The notes beneath the pieces are model-generated. The model had not been told where the DNA came from. It did not search any database and saw nothing but the letters and a program-made list of their open reading frames with translations. Shown here piece after piece: positions 44,901-53,905 of a DNA stretch of 64,000 bases (position 1 is the first letter of the stretch; each line of letters starts with the position of its first letter). Made by a program: the position numbers and the translations under genes. The DNA lies in NCBI RefSeq assembly GCF_029846715.1, contig NZ_JARVWW010000019.1:103828-167827 (forward strand). Reading direction: 5' to 3'. The stretch comes from Bradyrhizobium nivariense. GTDB taxonomy: Bacteria; Pseudomonadota; Alphaproteobacteria; Rhizobiales; Xanthobacteraceae.

Positions 44901-46520
44901 ATGAGCGCATCATCCTTCGAAGTTAACCGTCGCGGCGTGCTCGGCGGCCTCGGCCTCGCCGGACTGACGGCGGTCGCACCTCCCTTCGCCTGGGCGCAGG
45001 GGCGTGCCGAGACGCTGCTGGTGGTGCAGGAGCTGGGCCCGAACTCGCTCGACATGCAGGGCGTCGGCTCCAACCAGACCGTGAACGGCCTGTCCTGGAA
45101 TTGTTACGATCGCCTGCTGACCTACGCCTCCAAGACGTTGCCCGACGGCACCATCTCATACGACCGGGAGAAGCTTGCACCTGAGCTCGCCGAGAGCTGG
45201 GAGGTCGCGGCCGACGGCATGTCCTGCACCTTCAAGCTTCGCAAGGACGCAAAATTCCACGACGGCACGCCTGTTACCGCCAAGGACGTCAAATGGTCGT
45301 TCGACCGCGCCGTGAAGGTCGGCGGCTTTCCGACCTTCCAGATGTCGGCGGGATCGCTGGAGAAGCCCGAGCAGTTCGTGGTGGTCGACGATCACACCTT
45401 CCGCATCGACTATGTGCGCAAGGACAAGATGCTGCTGTTCAACGTCGCGGTGGTCGTGCCCTTCATCATCAACTCCGAGCTCGCGAAGAAGAACGCGGCG
45501 CCGGAAGACCCCTGGGCGCTGGCTTGGCTGAGGAACAACGAGGCCGGCGGCGGCGCCTACAGGATCGAGAGCTGGAAGCCCGGCAGCGAGACCGTGCTGG
45601 CGCGCTTCGACGACTGGAAGAGCGGACCGCTGCCGAAGGTCAGGCGCGTGATTGCGCGCGACGTTCCCTCCGCCGGCACCCGCCGCGCCATGCTGGAGCG
45701 GGGCGATGCGGATATCTCCAGCGGCTTTGCGCCGCGTGACTTCGAGCAGATCATTCGAGAAGGCAAGGTCAAGGTCTCGGGCGTGCCGATCCCGAACGCG
45801 CTCTGGTCCGTCGCGCTGAACACGGCAAAGCCGCCGTTCGACAATGTGAAGCTCCGCCAGGCCGTCGCCTGGGCGATGCCCTATGAGCAGATCCAGAGCA
45901 GCGCGTTCTTCGGACGCGCGGTGCCCATGTATGGCGGAGCCGCTGACGTCTCGAAGCCAAAGTGGCCGCAGCCGTTTCCCTATGTCACCGATCTCGACAA
46001 AGCCAAGGCGTTGATGAAGGAGGCGGGCTTCGAGTCCGGCTTGGAGACGACCTTGTCGCTTGACACCGGCACGGCGACGGTCGGCGAGCCGACCGCAATC
46101 CTGATCCAGGAAAGCCTCGCCAAGATCGGCATCAAGGCGGCGATCGAAAAGATTCCCGGCGCGAACTGGCGCACCACCCTGAACAAGAAGGAATTGCCGC
46201 TTGCGCTCAACCGCTTCAGCGGCTGGCTGGATTATCCCGAGTATTACTTCTACTGGAATTTCCACGGCAACAACTCGATCTTCAACATCTCCTCCTACCA
46301 GAACAAGGAGATGGACGCGCTGATCGACAAGGCGCGGTTCACCACGGATGCCGTCGAGTACGACAAGGCCGTGAAGGATTTCATCGCGCTCTGCATGCGC
46401 GACGTTCCCGTCGTTCCGCTCAACCAGCCGATCCACGACGTTGCCATGCAGAAGGCTATCACCGGCTACGAGTTCTGGTTTCATCGCGAGCCTGACTACC
46501 GTCAGTTCGCGAAGGGCTAG
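44901..46520 (+). CDS. Tat-exported ABC transporter substrate-binding protein, family 5
   Basis: A 539-aa peptide/nickel/opine-type binding protein (SBP_bac_5). N-terminal twin-arginine signal NRRGVLGGLGLAGLTAV, cleavage near AWAQG. Family motifs: LAPELAESWEVAADGMS, FKLRKDAKFHDGTPVTAKDVKWSFDRAV and MRDVPVVPLNQPIHDVA. ATG at 44901 is favoured. No permease or ATPase genes follow; the gene ends against a convergent gene remnant, so its transporter partners may have been lost in the rearrangement at 47.0 kb or lie elsewhere. Confidence 0.9.
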   Translation: MSASSFEVNRRGVLGGLGLAGLTAVAPPFAWAQGRAETLLVVQELGPNSLDMQGVGSNQTVNGLSWNCYDRLLTYASKTLPDGTISYDREKLAPELAESWEVAADGMSCTFKLRKDAKFHDGTPVTAKDVKWSFDRAVKVGGFPTFQMSAGSLEKPEQFVVVDDHTFRIDYVRKDKMLLFNVAVVVPFIINSELAKKNAAPEDPWALAWLRNNEAGGGAYRIESWKPGSETVLARFDDWKSGPLPKVRRVIARDVPSAGTRRAMLERGDADISSGFAPRDFEQIIREGKVKVSGVPIPNALWSVALNTAKPPFDNVKLRQAVAWAMPYEQIQSSAFFGRAVPMYGGAADVSKPKWPQPFPYVTDLDKAKALMKEAGFESGLETTLSLDTGTATVGEPTAILIQESLAKIGIKAAIEKIPGANWRTTLNKKELPLALNRFSGWLDYPEYYFYWNFHGNNSIFNISSYQNKEMDALIDKARFTTDAVEYDKAVKDFIALCMRDVPVVPLNQPIHDVAMQKAITGYEFWFHREPDYRQFAKG

Positions 46521-47010
46521 TTTTGGCGGGCGACGCTGACAGGGCGTGAGACGGCCTGCGCCTGCTCGGTCGGAAAGCCCCGCACGAGCCGCGCCTCGCT
46601 CGCGCGCAGCATCGCCGTATCGAGCCTGCCCCGCCGCGATCCATCCAGGGCGCAAGCGAAAATCCGGTAAAATTGCGCGCCGTCATAGGCGACCAGCAGC
46701 AAATCGACGCCCGCGTTGATGGCCTCGACCACGGCTTGGCAGACGTCGTGCTGGTAGATCGCGCCCATCACGAAATCGTCGGTCATCACCACACCCTGAT
46801 AATTCCACTTGTCACGGATGATGCCCTCGACGACACGCTTCGAATGCGATGCGGCGCGGTCGGGGTCGACGGCGGTGAGCGTGACATGGCCAACCATGAG
46901 CGCGCTGCGCGAATGCGACAGCACCTCGCGGAACGGGAGCCAGTCAGTTGCCTCCAGCTCCTTGACCGGCGTATCCAGATTGGCGCTGAAATGATGCGTG
47001 TCGGTGCGCA
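46517..47010 (-). pseudogene. Glycoside hydrolase family 3 remnant (3' part)
   Basis: About 160 residues that match the second half of GH3 N-acetylhexosaminidase-type enzymes: TDTHHFSANLDTPVKELEATDW, LPFREVLSHSRSALMVGHV, YQGVVMTDDFVMGAI and AINAGVDLLLVAYDG. The N-terminal part of the barrel is missing. Homology stops near 47010, exactly where the histidine-kinase remnant on the other strand begins. The 37 residues before TDTHH in the open frame are Ala/Arg-rich and non-homologous (antisense of the kinase). Confidence 0.75.
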
Positions 47011-47514
47011 CGCGCCAACATCCTGTCCGACACAAAGCGGCTGGAGGCGATGGCGCAGCGGCTGCGCGAGCTCGCCCGCGCCGAGAGCCTGCCGCAGAAC
47101 GAGCGCACGAAGCTGGCACCCGTGATCGCCGACCTCAGGAGCCGGTTTCCGGCAAGCGCAATCGAGGCCAGCGGCAGCCTCGACCTCGTGATCGGCATGT
47201 CCGGCGAAAAGGCGCTGATCGTGCTGTCGCACCTCGCCGACAACGCAATGCGGCACAAGGCTGCGACAATCAGGCTGGAGGCGACCGACGAGCGAACGAC
47301 CCTGCTTCTGACCGTCAGCAATGACGGCGAGCCGATCTCGGCGCCGAACCGCGACAGGATCTTCGATGCGTTCTTCACCACCCGCCGCGACCAGGGCGGC
47401 ACCGGGATGGGGCTAGCGATCGCGCGCGCAGTGATGGCGAGCCATGGCGGCTCGATCAGGCTCAAGCCGACCGACGAGGGCGCGGCCTTCGAGCTCAAAT
47501 TCCCAATAGCCTAG
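47011..47514 (+). pseudogene. Sensor histidine kinase remnant (HATPase part)
   Basis: C-terminal kinase part: end of the dimerisation helix (ANILSDTKRLEAMAQRLREL) and a complete HATPase domain with N box LSHLADNAMRHK, G1 SNDGEPIS, F box IFDAFFTTRR and G2 GTGMGLAIA. The sensor half and the phospho-accepting His box are absent upstream. It starts at the same point where the GH3 remnant on the other strand stops. An ATG at 47050 could still express 154 residues of ATPase domain. Confidence 0.75.
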
Positions 47515-47651
47515 ATCGCGAACACCCAGGCCGCGACGATGGCGCCGATGGTGACCAGACCGGCGATGGTCCAGCCGGCGGCGTATTCCAGCTCAGGATG
47601 ACCGGTCGCCCGCATGATCTCGGCCGGATCGGCGGTATGCTTCTGCGCCAT
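47511..47651 (-). CDS. Small single-helix membrane protein, 46 aa
   Basis: A short gene: ATG at 47651 with GAGG 7 bases before it, 46 residues, stop at 47511-47513 overlapping the kinase remnant's stop. The product has a polar N-terminal half (MAQKHTADPAEIMRATGHPE) and a single TM helix at the C-terminal half (WTIAGLVTIGAIVAAWVFAI). Composition and codon use look coding. Function unknown. Confidence 0.65.
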   Translation of the reverse strand: MAQKHTADPAEIMRATGHPELEYAAGWTIAGLVTIGAIVAAWVFAI

Positions 47652-47721
47652 GACAGCCTCGCACGTTACTCCCCGCGTCATATGTAAGTCGCATCAACCG
47701 CCATTAGGTTCCATCACGGAA

Positions 47722-48300
47722 ATGCGAGGAATGACGCAGCTTGGTTTGTTCGCCGATCCGGAAGAAGGCCCCGCGGGGCTTCGCTACACGGACAATTTTA
47801 TCGAAGCCGCCGCCGAGCAGGCGCTGATCGGCCGCATCGCAGCATTGCCGCTCCAGCGCTTCCAGTTCGGCGCCTTCGAGGGCAACCGCCGGGTGGCGTC
47901 CTTCGGCTATCGCTATGACTATGCCCTGCAGCGGCTCGCCGAGGCCGAGCCGATCCCGGACTGGGTGCTCCCTGTCGCGCGGCGGGTCGAGGCCTGGACG
48001 GGCCTCGCCGACGGCAGCGTCCAGCAGGTGCTCTGCACCGAATACGACGCCGGCGTCGGCATCGGCTGGCACCGCGACAAGCCGCATTTCAAAGAGATCC
48101 TCGGCCTGTCGCTTGGCTCGTCCTGCAAATTCCGCTTCCGCCGCCGCAGCGGCGATAAGTGGGAGCGCCACACGCTCGAAGCCCTGCCGCGCTCGCTTTA
48201 CATGATGGACGGCGAGGCGCGGTCGCTATGGGAGCACAGCATCCCGCCGGTCGAGGCGCGCCGCTATTCCATCACCTTCCGGACGATGAAGCAGGCGTGA
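47722..48300 (+). CDS. alkB: AlkB-like 2OG-Fe(II) oxygenase
   Basis: A 192-aa iron/2-oxoglutarate dioxygenase, the family that removes alkyl lesions from DNA or RNA. The iron site is WHRDKPHF (HxD) with the distal His in WEHSIPPVEARRYSITFRT, where RxxxxxR also fits 2OG binding. FGYRYDYA is typical of alphaproteobacterial AlkB-like proteins. Start is uncertain between ATG 47722 and 47731; 47722 is used since the GAGGA abuts the latter. Substrate unproved. Confidence 0.88.
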   Translation: MRGMTQLGLFADPEEGPAGLRYTDNFIEAAAEQALIGRIAALPLQRFQFGAFEGNRRVASFGYRYDYALQRLAEAEPIPDWVLPVARRVEAWTGLADGSVQQVLCTEYDAGVGIGWHRDKPHFKEILGLSLGSSCKFRFRRRSGDKWERHTLEALPRSLYMMDGEARSLWEHSIPPVEARRYSITFRTMKQA

Positions 48301-48504
48301 CGGGCGGGCCAAAACAAAAAACGCGAAAACAACCCCATGCACAGTAGAAAGCCGTTGCCGGCTTGAGGCTGGGTCACGCCGCGCAACCGTTTGACTCATC
48401 GGTGCAAAACGGCCGCTCCGCGCAACAGCCGCACGATTGGCATCTTGCCTTCCGAATCGCCTTGCATGCTAGATTGGACGCGCATTGCATGGCAGGAGGG
48501 ACGC

Positions 48505-48909
48505 ATGGCCGACAACAAGGCGAAGCGGGGCGGAGCGGATCGGGCGCTGATCGCGCTCACCGAGAAGTACGAAGTCGCCTACTGGTCGAAGAAGTTCAAG
48601 GTGACGCCGGCCAAGCTGAAATACGCCGTCAAGAAGGTCGGCCACTCCGCCAAAAAGGTCGAGGCCTACATCAAGCTCCAGAAGCACCGTGCCGCCGACA
48701 AGAGCCGGATCGCGCTCGGCGAGGCCTATGAGGTCCGCTACTGGTCGAAAAAATTCAAGATCACCCCGGCGAGGCTGAAGGCCGCCGTCGCCGCGGCCGG
48801 CCATTCGTCCAAAAAGGTCGAGGCCTATCTCGCGGCCCAGAAGGCGGCAAAGAAGAAAAAGGCCAAAAAGACCACCAAGAAGCTCGCCAAGCGGAAGAAA
48901 GCGGCCTGA
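48505..48909 (+). CDS. Tandem DUF3606 protein with lysine-rich tail
   Basis: A 134-aa protein made of two DUF3606-like units: YEVAYWSKKFKVTPAKLKYA (about residues 21-40) with GHSAKKVEAY, and YEVRYWSKKFKITPARLKAA (about 72-91) with GHSSKKVEAY, followed by an Ala/Lys tail (KKKKAKKTTKKLAKRKK) like histone H1 or HU-tail proteins. ATG at 48505 has GCAGGAGGG 6-7 bases upstream. The basic tail suggests binding to DNA or RNA; this is inference. Single-unit DUF3606 proteins are common in rhizobia. Confidence 0.8.
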   Translation: MADNKAKRGGADRALIALTEKYEVAYWSKKFKVTPAKLKYAVKKVGHSAKKVEAYIKLQKHRAADKSRIALGEAYEVRYWSKKFKITPARLKAAVAAAGHSSKKVEAYLAAQKAAKKKKAKKTTKKLAKRKKAA

Positions 48910-48932
48910 GACTTAGGGTCCGTGGAGGCAAG

Positions 48933-49418
48933 ATGAAACCCGTTCGATTGATCCTCGCCGGCGCCCTCGTTGGCGCAACCGCCTCCGGTGCCTCCGGCGC
49001 CACGCCCGCAAAAGTCTCGGGCGCGACGGCGCTGGCGCTCGCCGGGGTGATCGCACCGCTGTCGCCGGCCCTGTCTGGCGCCGAGAAGAAGGCGGTGGCG
49101 ATGCTGTTCGCCGCCAACGGCGACATTCCCTACAAGAAGCCGATCGTGGTGACCGCCGATAGAATCGTCTGCCGCACCGGCAATGTCGACATCACCGTGC
49201 GGAACTGCGAGGTCACCTTCGGCAAGAAGACCAAGACCGTGAACGGCTCCACGGCCAACGAGATCTTCGCCACCGAGGCATTGGCCGGCATTCCGCCCGA
49301 CGGCGCCGCGGGATCGAATTTCGAGAGCCTGACGAAGCTGAGCTGCACGATCGATCCCAATGCCATCAGGCGAAAGGACGGCAGCGGGGCGGATTGCACG
49401 TTCCAGCCGGGGAATTGA
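48933..49418 (+). CDS. Hypothetical exported protein
   Basis: A 161-aa protein with a signal peptide (MKPVRLILAGALVGATASGASGA). The mature part has a Cys in VCRTGNVD, and others in RNCEVTF, LSCTID and DCTFQPGN, so two disulfides are possible. No family recognised. Starts 24 bases after the DUF3606 gene behind GGAGGC; may share its transcript. Confidence 0.65.
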   Translation: MKPVRLILAGALVGATASGASGATPAKVSGATALALAGVIAPLSPALSGAEKKAVAMLFAANGDIPYKKPIVVTADRIVCRTGNVDITVRNCEVTFGKKTKTVNGSTANEIFATEALAGIPPDGAAGSNFESLTKLSCTIDPNAIRRKDGSGADCTFQPGN

Positions 49419-49556
49419 ACCACGCGTGGCGGACGAGCCGAGAGAGAACCACAGGTGCCGTGAAATCGCCTCAAGACCAACTAACTAATAAGGCGAATTG
49501 AAAAGACGGGCCAAACGCGCGAGCCCATATCGGGCACGCAGGGCCGACACAACGAC

Positions 49557-50486
49557 ATGAAGAATTATCTCGCATTTTTTCTAATTCTGGGCGTGACGGC
49601 AGCCTCTGCACACGGTCCGCAGCAGATGCTGCCGGCCGCGCCGTCCAATCTTGTCCGGGTGGGCCTCACCGACAACGACACCACCGCGGGTGGCACCGCG
49701 CGGCTGTGCGAGCAGGTCACCTTCTCGCGCGGCCTGCGCTACGGCGAGAGCGAAGCCAACGTGCTCGATGTCGCCACCAGCACGACCAAGGCGGATACGC
49801 CGCGGCCGGTGCTGCTGTTCGTGGCCGGCGACACCTTCACCGGCGACCACGCCGCGCCGGAGCTGTCGCGCCAGATCCAGGACCAGGTCATGTGCTTTGC
49901 CGCGCGCAACGACATGATCGGCGTGCGTGTCAACTATCGGCTGGCGCCCTCGGCGACGTGGCCGGCCGGCGCAACCGACGTGGCGGCGGCGCTGTCCTGG
50001 ATCCACGGCAATATCGACCTGTTCAACGGCGATGCCCGCGAGATCGTCACGGTCGGCTACGGCGCCGGCGCCTTCCATGTCGCCACCCTGCTGGCGCATC
50101 CCGAGCTCCAGACCGATCGCGCCGATGTCGCGGCGGTCGTGCTGGTGTCCGGGGTCTACCGCGCGGGCAAGGACGCGAGCGACAGCGAGAAGGCCTATCT
50201 CGGCAGCGACGCCAGCCAGTACAACAAGCGCTCGGTCTTCCCCGGCATCCTCAATGTCGATGTGCCGATCGTGCTGGCCTGGGCCGCGGACGATTCCGCC
50301 GGGCTCGTGGCACAGGGCGAAACCCTGAAGAAGACGCTCTGCGGCGCCGGCCATTGTCCGCGCGCCACGCTACTGCGCAGCCGCGACGGCATCGCGAGCG
50401 CCTTCGGCCTCGACGGCTCCGGCGACAGCCTCGCCGAGCCGACGCTGCTGCTGGTGCATCAGCTCGAAGCGCGCGGGCTGCCGTAG
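49557..50486 (+). CDS. Exported alpha/beta-hydrolase fold protein, catalytic residues missing
   Basis: A 309-aa protein with a signal peptide (LAFFLILGVTAASA) and the fold of BD-FAE/esterase-lipase family members: RPVLLFVAGDTFTGD in the place of the HGGG oxyanion loop, VRVNYRLAPSATWPAG, and AALSWIHGNIDLFNGD. The nucleophile elbow is GYGAGAFH, with Gly where Ser is needed (GxSxG), and the C-terminal catalytic His region (RDGIASAFGLD) has no His. It is likely a pseudoenzyme or a binding protein. ATG at 49557. Confidence 0.8.
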   Translation: MKNYLAFFLILGVTAASAHGPQQMLPAAPSNLVRVGLTDNDTTAGGTARLCEQVTFSRGLRYGESEANVLDVATSTTKADTPRPVLLFVAGDTFTGDHAAPELSRQIQDQVMCFAARNDMIGVRVNYRLAPSATWPAGATDVAAALSWIHGNIDLFNGDAREIVTVGYGAGAFHVATLLAHPELQTDRADVAAVVLVSGVYRAGKDASDSEKAYLGSDASQYNKRSVFPGILNVDVPIVLAWAADDSAGLVAQGETLKKTLCGAGHCPRATLLRSRDGIASAFGLDGSGDSLAEPTLLLVHQLEARGLP

Positions 50487-50745
50487 CGGCGTGTTGCCGG
50501 CAGCGCGCCGACAACGTCCAGCTTTGGCTGGGCTGCCCCTCCCCGGCCGCGCCTCTCAGACAATTGTCTCGCCGGCGTTAGCACGCCTCAAACCACGATT
50601 CGCGATTTGGTCGCCGCCCGGACCAGCCGCGTGCTATCTAGGAGAGTTATCTAAAGCATTTCTATCTGTGGGGGTTCGTTAAGGACCAAGGAAATCGGCG
50701 TTTCGCACAACGGTGTGACGCGCCGCCGCCACGATCGGAAAACCG

Positions 50746-51750
50746 ATGCTTAATTTGCTCGCACGATGCGCGGTGATCTCTTTTGCGTTGATTTCGACGT
50801 CCGCCGCCGAACCGGTCAAGCTCAAATTGGCCTTCTTCAGCTCCGACCGCTCGACGAGTTATCTCGCCGCGGTCAAGCCGTTTGTCGAGGCGGTCAACAC
50901 TGAGGCCAGAGGCCAGATCGAAATTGAAACCTATTTCAGCGGCGCGCTTGGCAAGGATCCGGCTGAGCAGCCCCAGCTCGTGCTCGACGGTACGGCCGAC
51001 ATTGCCTATGTCGTGACGGGACTGACGCGCAACCGGTTCGCGGACAATGCGATCATCGAAATGCCCGGCCTGTTTGCGAGCATGCGGGAGTCCGTTGCGG
51101 TGTTCGGCCGGCTGATGGCCGCCAACGCGTTGCAAGGATACGATGACTACGCCGTGATCGGCGCTTACGTCACTGCGCCCGAGACGATCCACAGCAATAT
51201 CCCGATCACGTCGCTGAATGATCTGAAGGACAAGAGAATTCGCGTCAACAATCCTGGCGAAGCCGCAGCGCTCGAAAAGCTGGGGGCGCGGCCTGTGCTC
51301 CTGCCGGTCACCAAGATCTCCGAAGCCATCGGCAACGGCAGCATCGATGGCGCCCTCGTGAACCCTGCTTCAGTGGTCGATTACGGCATCAAACGCGTTG
51401 CGACTTATCATTACCTTCTTGGCATCAGCGGCGCGCCGCTGATGGTTTTAATGAACCGGAAAACATTCAACCGGCTACCGAAATCGGCGCAGGCGATCAT
51501 CCTCAAATACAGTGGTGCATGGTCCGCCGGACGTTTCATGGATACCTACGAAGCTGTGGAAGGCAGCATTGTGGAGGAGCTAAAGTCCGACCCCAAGCGC
51601 CAGGTGATCATACCCTCGCCGTCGGACCTCGATGCGGCAAATGCCGTGTTCGCGGCCATTGCCAATGATTGGGCTTCGAAAAGTGAGCGCAATGCCGAGC
51701 TGCTGAAAACGGTCCGGGCCGAACTCACGAAAATGCGATCGACCCGGTAG
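50746..51750 (+). CDS. TRAP-type (DctP) substrate-binding protein
   Basis: A 334-aa periplasmic binding protein of the TRAP-transporter DctP family. Signal peptide (LLARCAVISFALISTSAA), FSGALGKDPAEQPQLVLDG, DIAYVVTGLTRNRF, EMPGLFASMRESV and IRVNNPGEAAALEKLGARP, the region holding the carboxylate-binding Arg. No DctQ/DctM membrane genes are near. Its stop is 6 bases before the start of a GGDEF-EAL membrane protein, so the two are translationally linked; the binding protein may act as ligand sensor for that enzyme rather than in transport. Confidence 0.87.
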   Translation: MLNLLARCAVISFALISTSAAEPVKLKLAFFSSDRSTSYLAAVKPFVEAVNTEARGQIEIETYFSGALGKDPAEQPQLVLDGTADIAYVVTGLTRNRFADNAIIEMPGLFASMRESVAVFGRLMAANALQGYDDYAVIGAYVTAPETIHSNIPITSLNDLKDKRIRVNNPGEAAALEKLGARPVLLPVTKISEAIGNGSIDGALVNPASVVDYGIKRVATYHYLLGISGAPLMVLMNRKTFNRLPKSAQAIILKYSGAWSAGRFMDTYEAVEGSIVEELKSDPKRQVIIPSPSDLDAANAVFAAIANDWASKSERNAELLKTVRAELTKMRSTR

Positions 51751-51756
51751 CCACGG

Positions 51757-53760
51757 ATGCCATCACTCGCCAGTATCTGGCCCCCGCGAAACATCGTCAC
51801 CATCGTCGCTGCGCTTGCCATTCTGTTGCTGGGCGCCGGGATGACCCTAAAGATCACGACCGATCACCTTCTCCGTCAAGATGCGACGTCGACCGCTCGC
51901 AGCTGGGCGAGGTTCCTGGCGGCCAGCGTCACCGATCTCGAGCAGATCGCCGGCGGCGAGCAGCCTTCCGCCGCGAGCATAGCGTTTTTCCAGTCGGCGC
52001 GAAATTCCGGCGAGGTCTTTCAATATGAAATATTCAACCGTAATGGCTACTCACAGCTCGTTTCGACTCGCGAAAAGATCGCGCTCGTCGACTTGTCTGA
52101 ATACAGCCCCGATGCGGCGCGATCAGTGGTTGACGGTCGACCGATCGTCGACGTCAGGGAGGGAACTTCGCCCGACCGACCGGCATTCTTCGCCCGCGCC
52201 TATGTCCCGGTCCAGACCGATGGTCGCCTCACCGCGGTCGTTGCGGCCTACGTGGATGAAACCGAGCAACGCAGGAATGTCCACAATACGTTCCTGACCG
52301 CGGCCGCGTTCCTTTGCCTGCTGTCAGGGCTCGCCTTCTCCATTCCAGCAATTGCCTGGTACCGGGAGAAAAAGGTGAAACACGCTGACCGGCGCATCCG
52401 GTTTCTCGCCCATCATGACGCGTTGACCGGGCTGGCCAATCGCCCCCAGCTGATCGAAAAGCTGGAGAGCGCCATCGCCCGCTTGCCGATGCGGGGCGGC
52501 AGCCTTGCCGTACACTTCATCGACGTCGACCGCTTCAAGGAGGTCAACGATACGCTTGGTCATGACGGCGGCGACTTTCTGCTCAAGTCCATCGCCGAGC
52601 GTCTGCGCACTGCGGTCAGAATCGACGACGTGGTGGCCCGGCTCGGCGGCGACGAGTTCGTCGTCGTGCAGAGCGGCATCGCCGGCAAGGCGCAGGCCGA
52701 GTCGTTTGCGCGCCATCTTGCCGCCGCCGCAAATGCGACCGTGAAATTCAGGCAGCACGAGATCCTCACCACCGCCAGCATTGGTGTAGTGCTGGCGATG
52801 GAGGAAGACACCACGCCCGAGCGATTGCTCAAGAGTGCCGACCTCGCGCTGTACGCGGCCAAGGCCGCCGGCCGCAACTGCATCCGATTTTTCCTGCCCG
52901 AAATGGATACAGAGCTGCAAGCGCGCATCGAGCTCGAGAAAACGGTTCGCGGGGCGGTACTCAATGATCGCTTCGAACTGCATTACCAGCCGCTCTTCGA
53001 AATATTCCAGCGCCGCCTTGCCGGCTTCGAAGCGCTGATCCGGCTGCCCGCGGCGGACGGAACGCTGATTCCGCCATTGACCTTCATTCCCGTCGCCGAG
53101 GACTTGCGGCTTATCGACAAGATCGGGGCGTGGGTGTTGCGGGACGCATGCCGCACGGCTGCGACCTGGCCGGCGCACCTGACCGTTGCAGTGAATCTGT
53201 CACCCGCGCAGTTCGCGGCGGGCAGTATCAGTGACATCGTCGCCGCCGCACTGAAGGAGGCGGGACTCGCGCCGCACCGGCTCGAATTGGAGATCACCGA
53301 AAGCCTGCTGCTCGGCAATACCGAAACGATCATGACGCAGCTCCTGGCGCTCAAGGAGATGGGCGTAGCCATCGTGATGGATGATTTCGGGGCTGGCTAT
53401 TCGAGCTTCAGCTATCTGTGGCGCTTTCCGTTCGACAAGATCAAGATCGATCGAAGCTTCATGCAGGGCCTTGACGGCTCCTATTGTCAGGTCGGGACAG
53501 TAGTGAAAGCGATCATCGCGCTCGGACGGGAGTTGCACATGCGCGTGACGGTCGAAGGCGTCGAAACCGCCAACCAGGCAGCTTTTCTCGACGCAGCCGA
53601 CGGTGATCAGGTCCAGGGCTTCTTCTTCGGCCGGCCGATCCCCGCCTCGGAGCTCGGCGCCAGCATTCTCGCGGACTTTGAGAAGACAATGCCGCCGGCT
53701 TCGCCCGCGACGGCCCAAGCGACCAAGCTGCACCTCGTCAACTTATCAGCCGAACGGTAG
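51757..53760 (+). CDS. Membrane-bound GGDEF-EAL c-di-GMP protein
   Basis: A 667-aa inner-membrane protein. TM1 about residues 13-33, a periplasmic sensor domain 34-176, TM2 about 177-200, then GGDEF (RLGGDEF at 297-301) with an RxxD site (RIDD, 288-291), and an EAL domain (FEALIRL near 425, VNLSPAQF, EITES, DDFGAGYSS, IKIDRSF, VEGVE). All key residues for synthesis and breakdown of c-di-GMP are present. ATG follows the TRAP binding-protein stop by 6 bases. The periplasmic domain is of unrecognised type and a natural partner for the binding protein. Confidence 0.93.
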   Translation: MPSLASIWPPRNIVTIVAALAILLLGAGMTLKITTDHLLRQDATSTARSWARFLAASVTDLEQIAGGEQPSAASIAFFQSARNSGEVFQYEIFNRNGYSQLVSTREKIALVDLSEYSPDAARSVVDGRPIVDVREGTSPDRPAFFARAYVPVQTDGRLTAVVAAYVDETEQRRNVHNTFLTAAAFLCLLSGLAFSIPAIAWYREKKVKHADRRIRFLAHHDALTGLANRPQLIEKLESAIARLPMRGGSLAVHFIDVDRFKEVNDTLGHDGGDFLLKSIAERLRTAVRIDDVVARLGGDEFVVVQSGIAGKAQAESFARHLAAAANATVKFRQHEILTTASIGVVLAMEEDTTPERLLKSADLALYAAKAAGRNCIRFFLPEMDTELQARIELEKTVRGAVLNDRFELHYQPLFEIFQRRLAGFEALIRLPAADGTLIPPLTFIPVAEDLRLIDKIGAWVLRDACRTAATWPAHLTVAVNLSPAQFAAGSISDIVAAALKEAGLAPHRLELEITESLLLGNTETIMTQLLALKEMGVAIVMDDFGAGYSSFSYLWRFPFDKIKIDRSFMQGLDGSYCQVGTVVKAIIALGRELHMRVTVEGVETANQAAFLDAADGDQVQGFFFGRPIPASELGASILADFEKTMPPASPATAQATKLHLVNLSAER

Positions 53761-53905
53761 CACGGACCCTGTGCCCGTATCGGCCAACGCGGCTCTTAGC
53801 GGTTCTCTACTGCAGACAGTGCCAAGCCGCGCGCTGCAATTGGCTCTTCTCGACCAATGCCCACGTCTAGGCCTTCGGCCCTCGATCGTTCAGGTAGCGC
53901 GCGTC

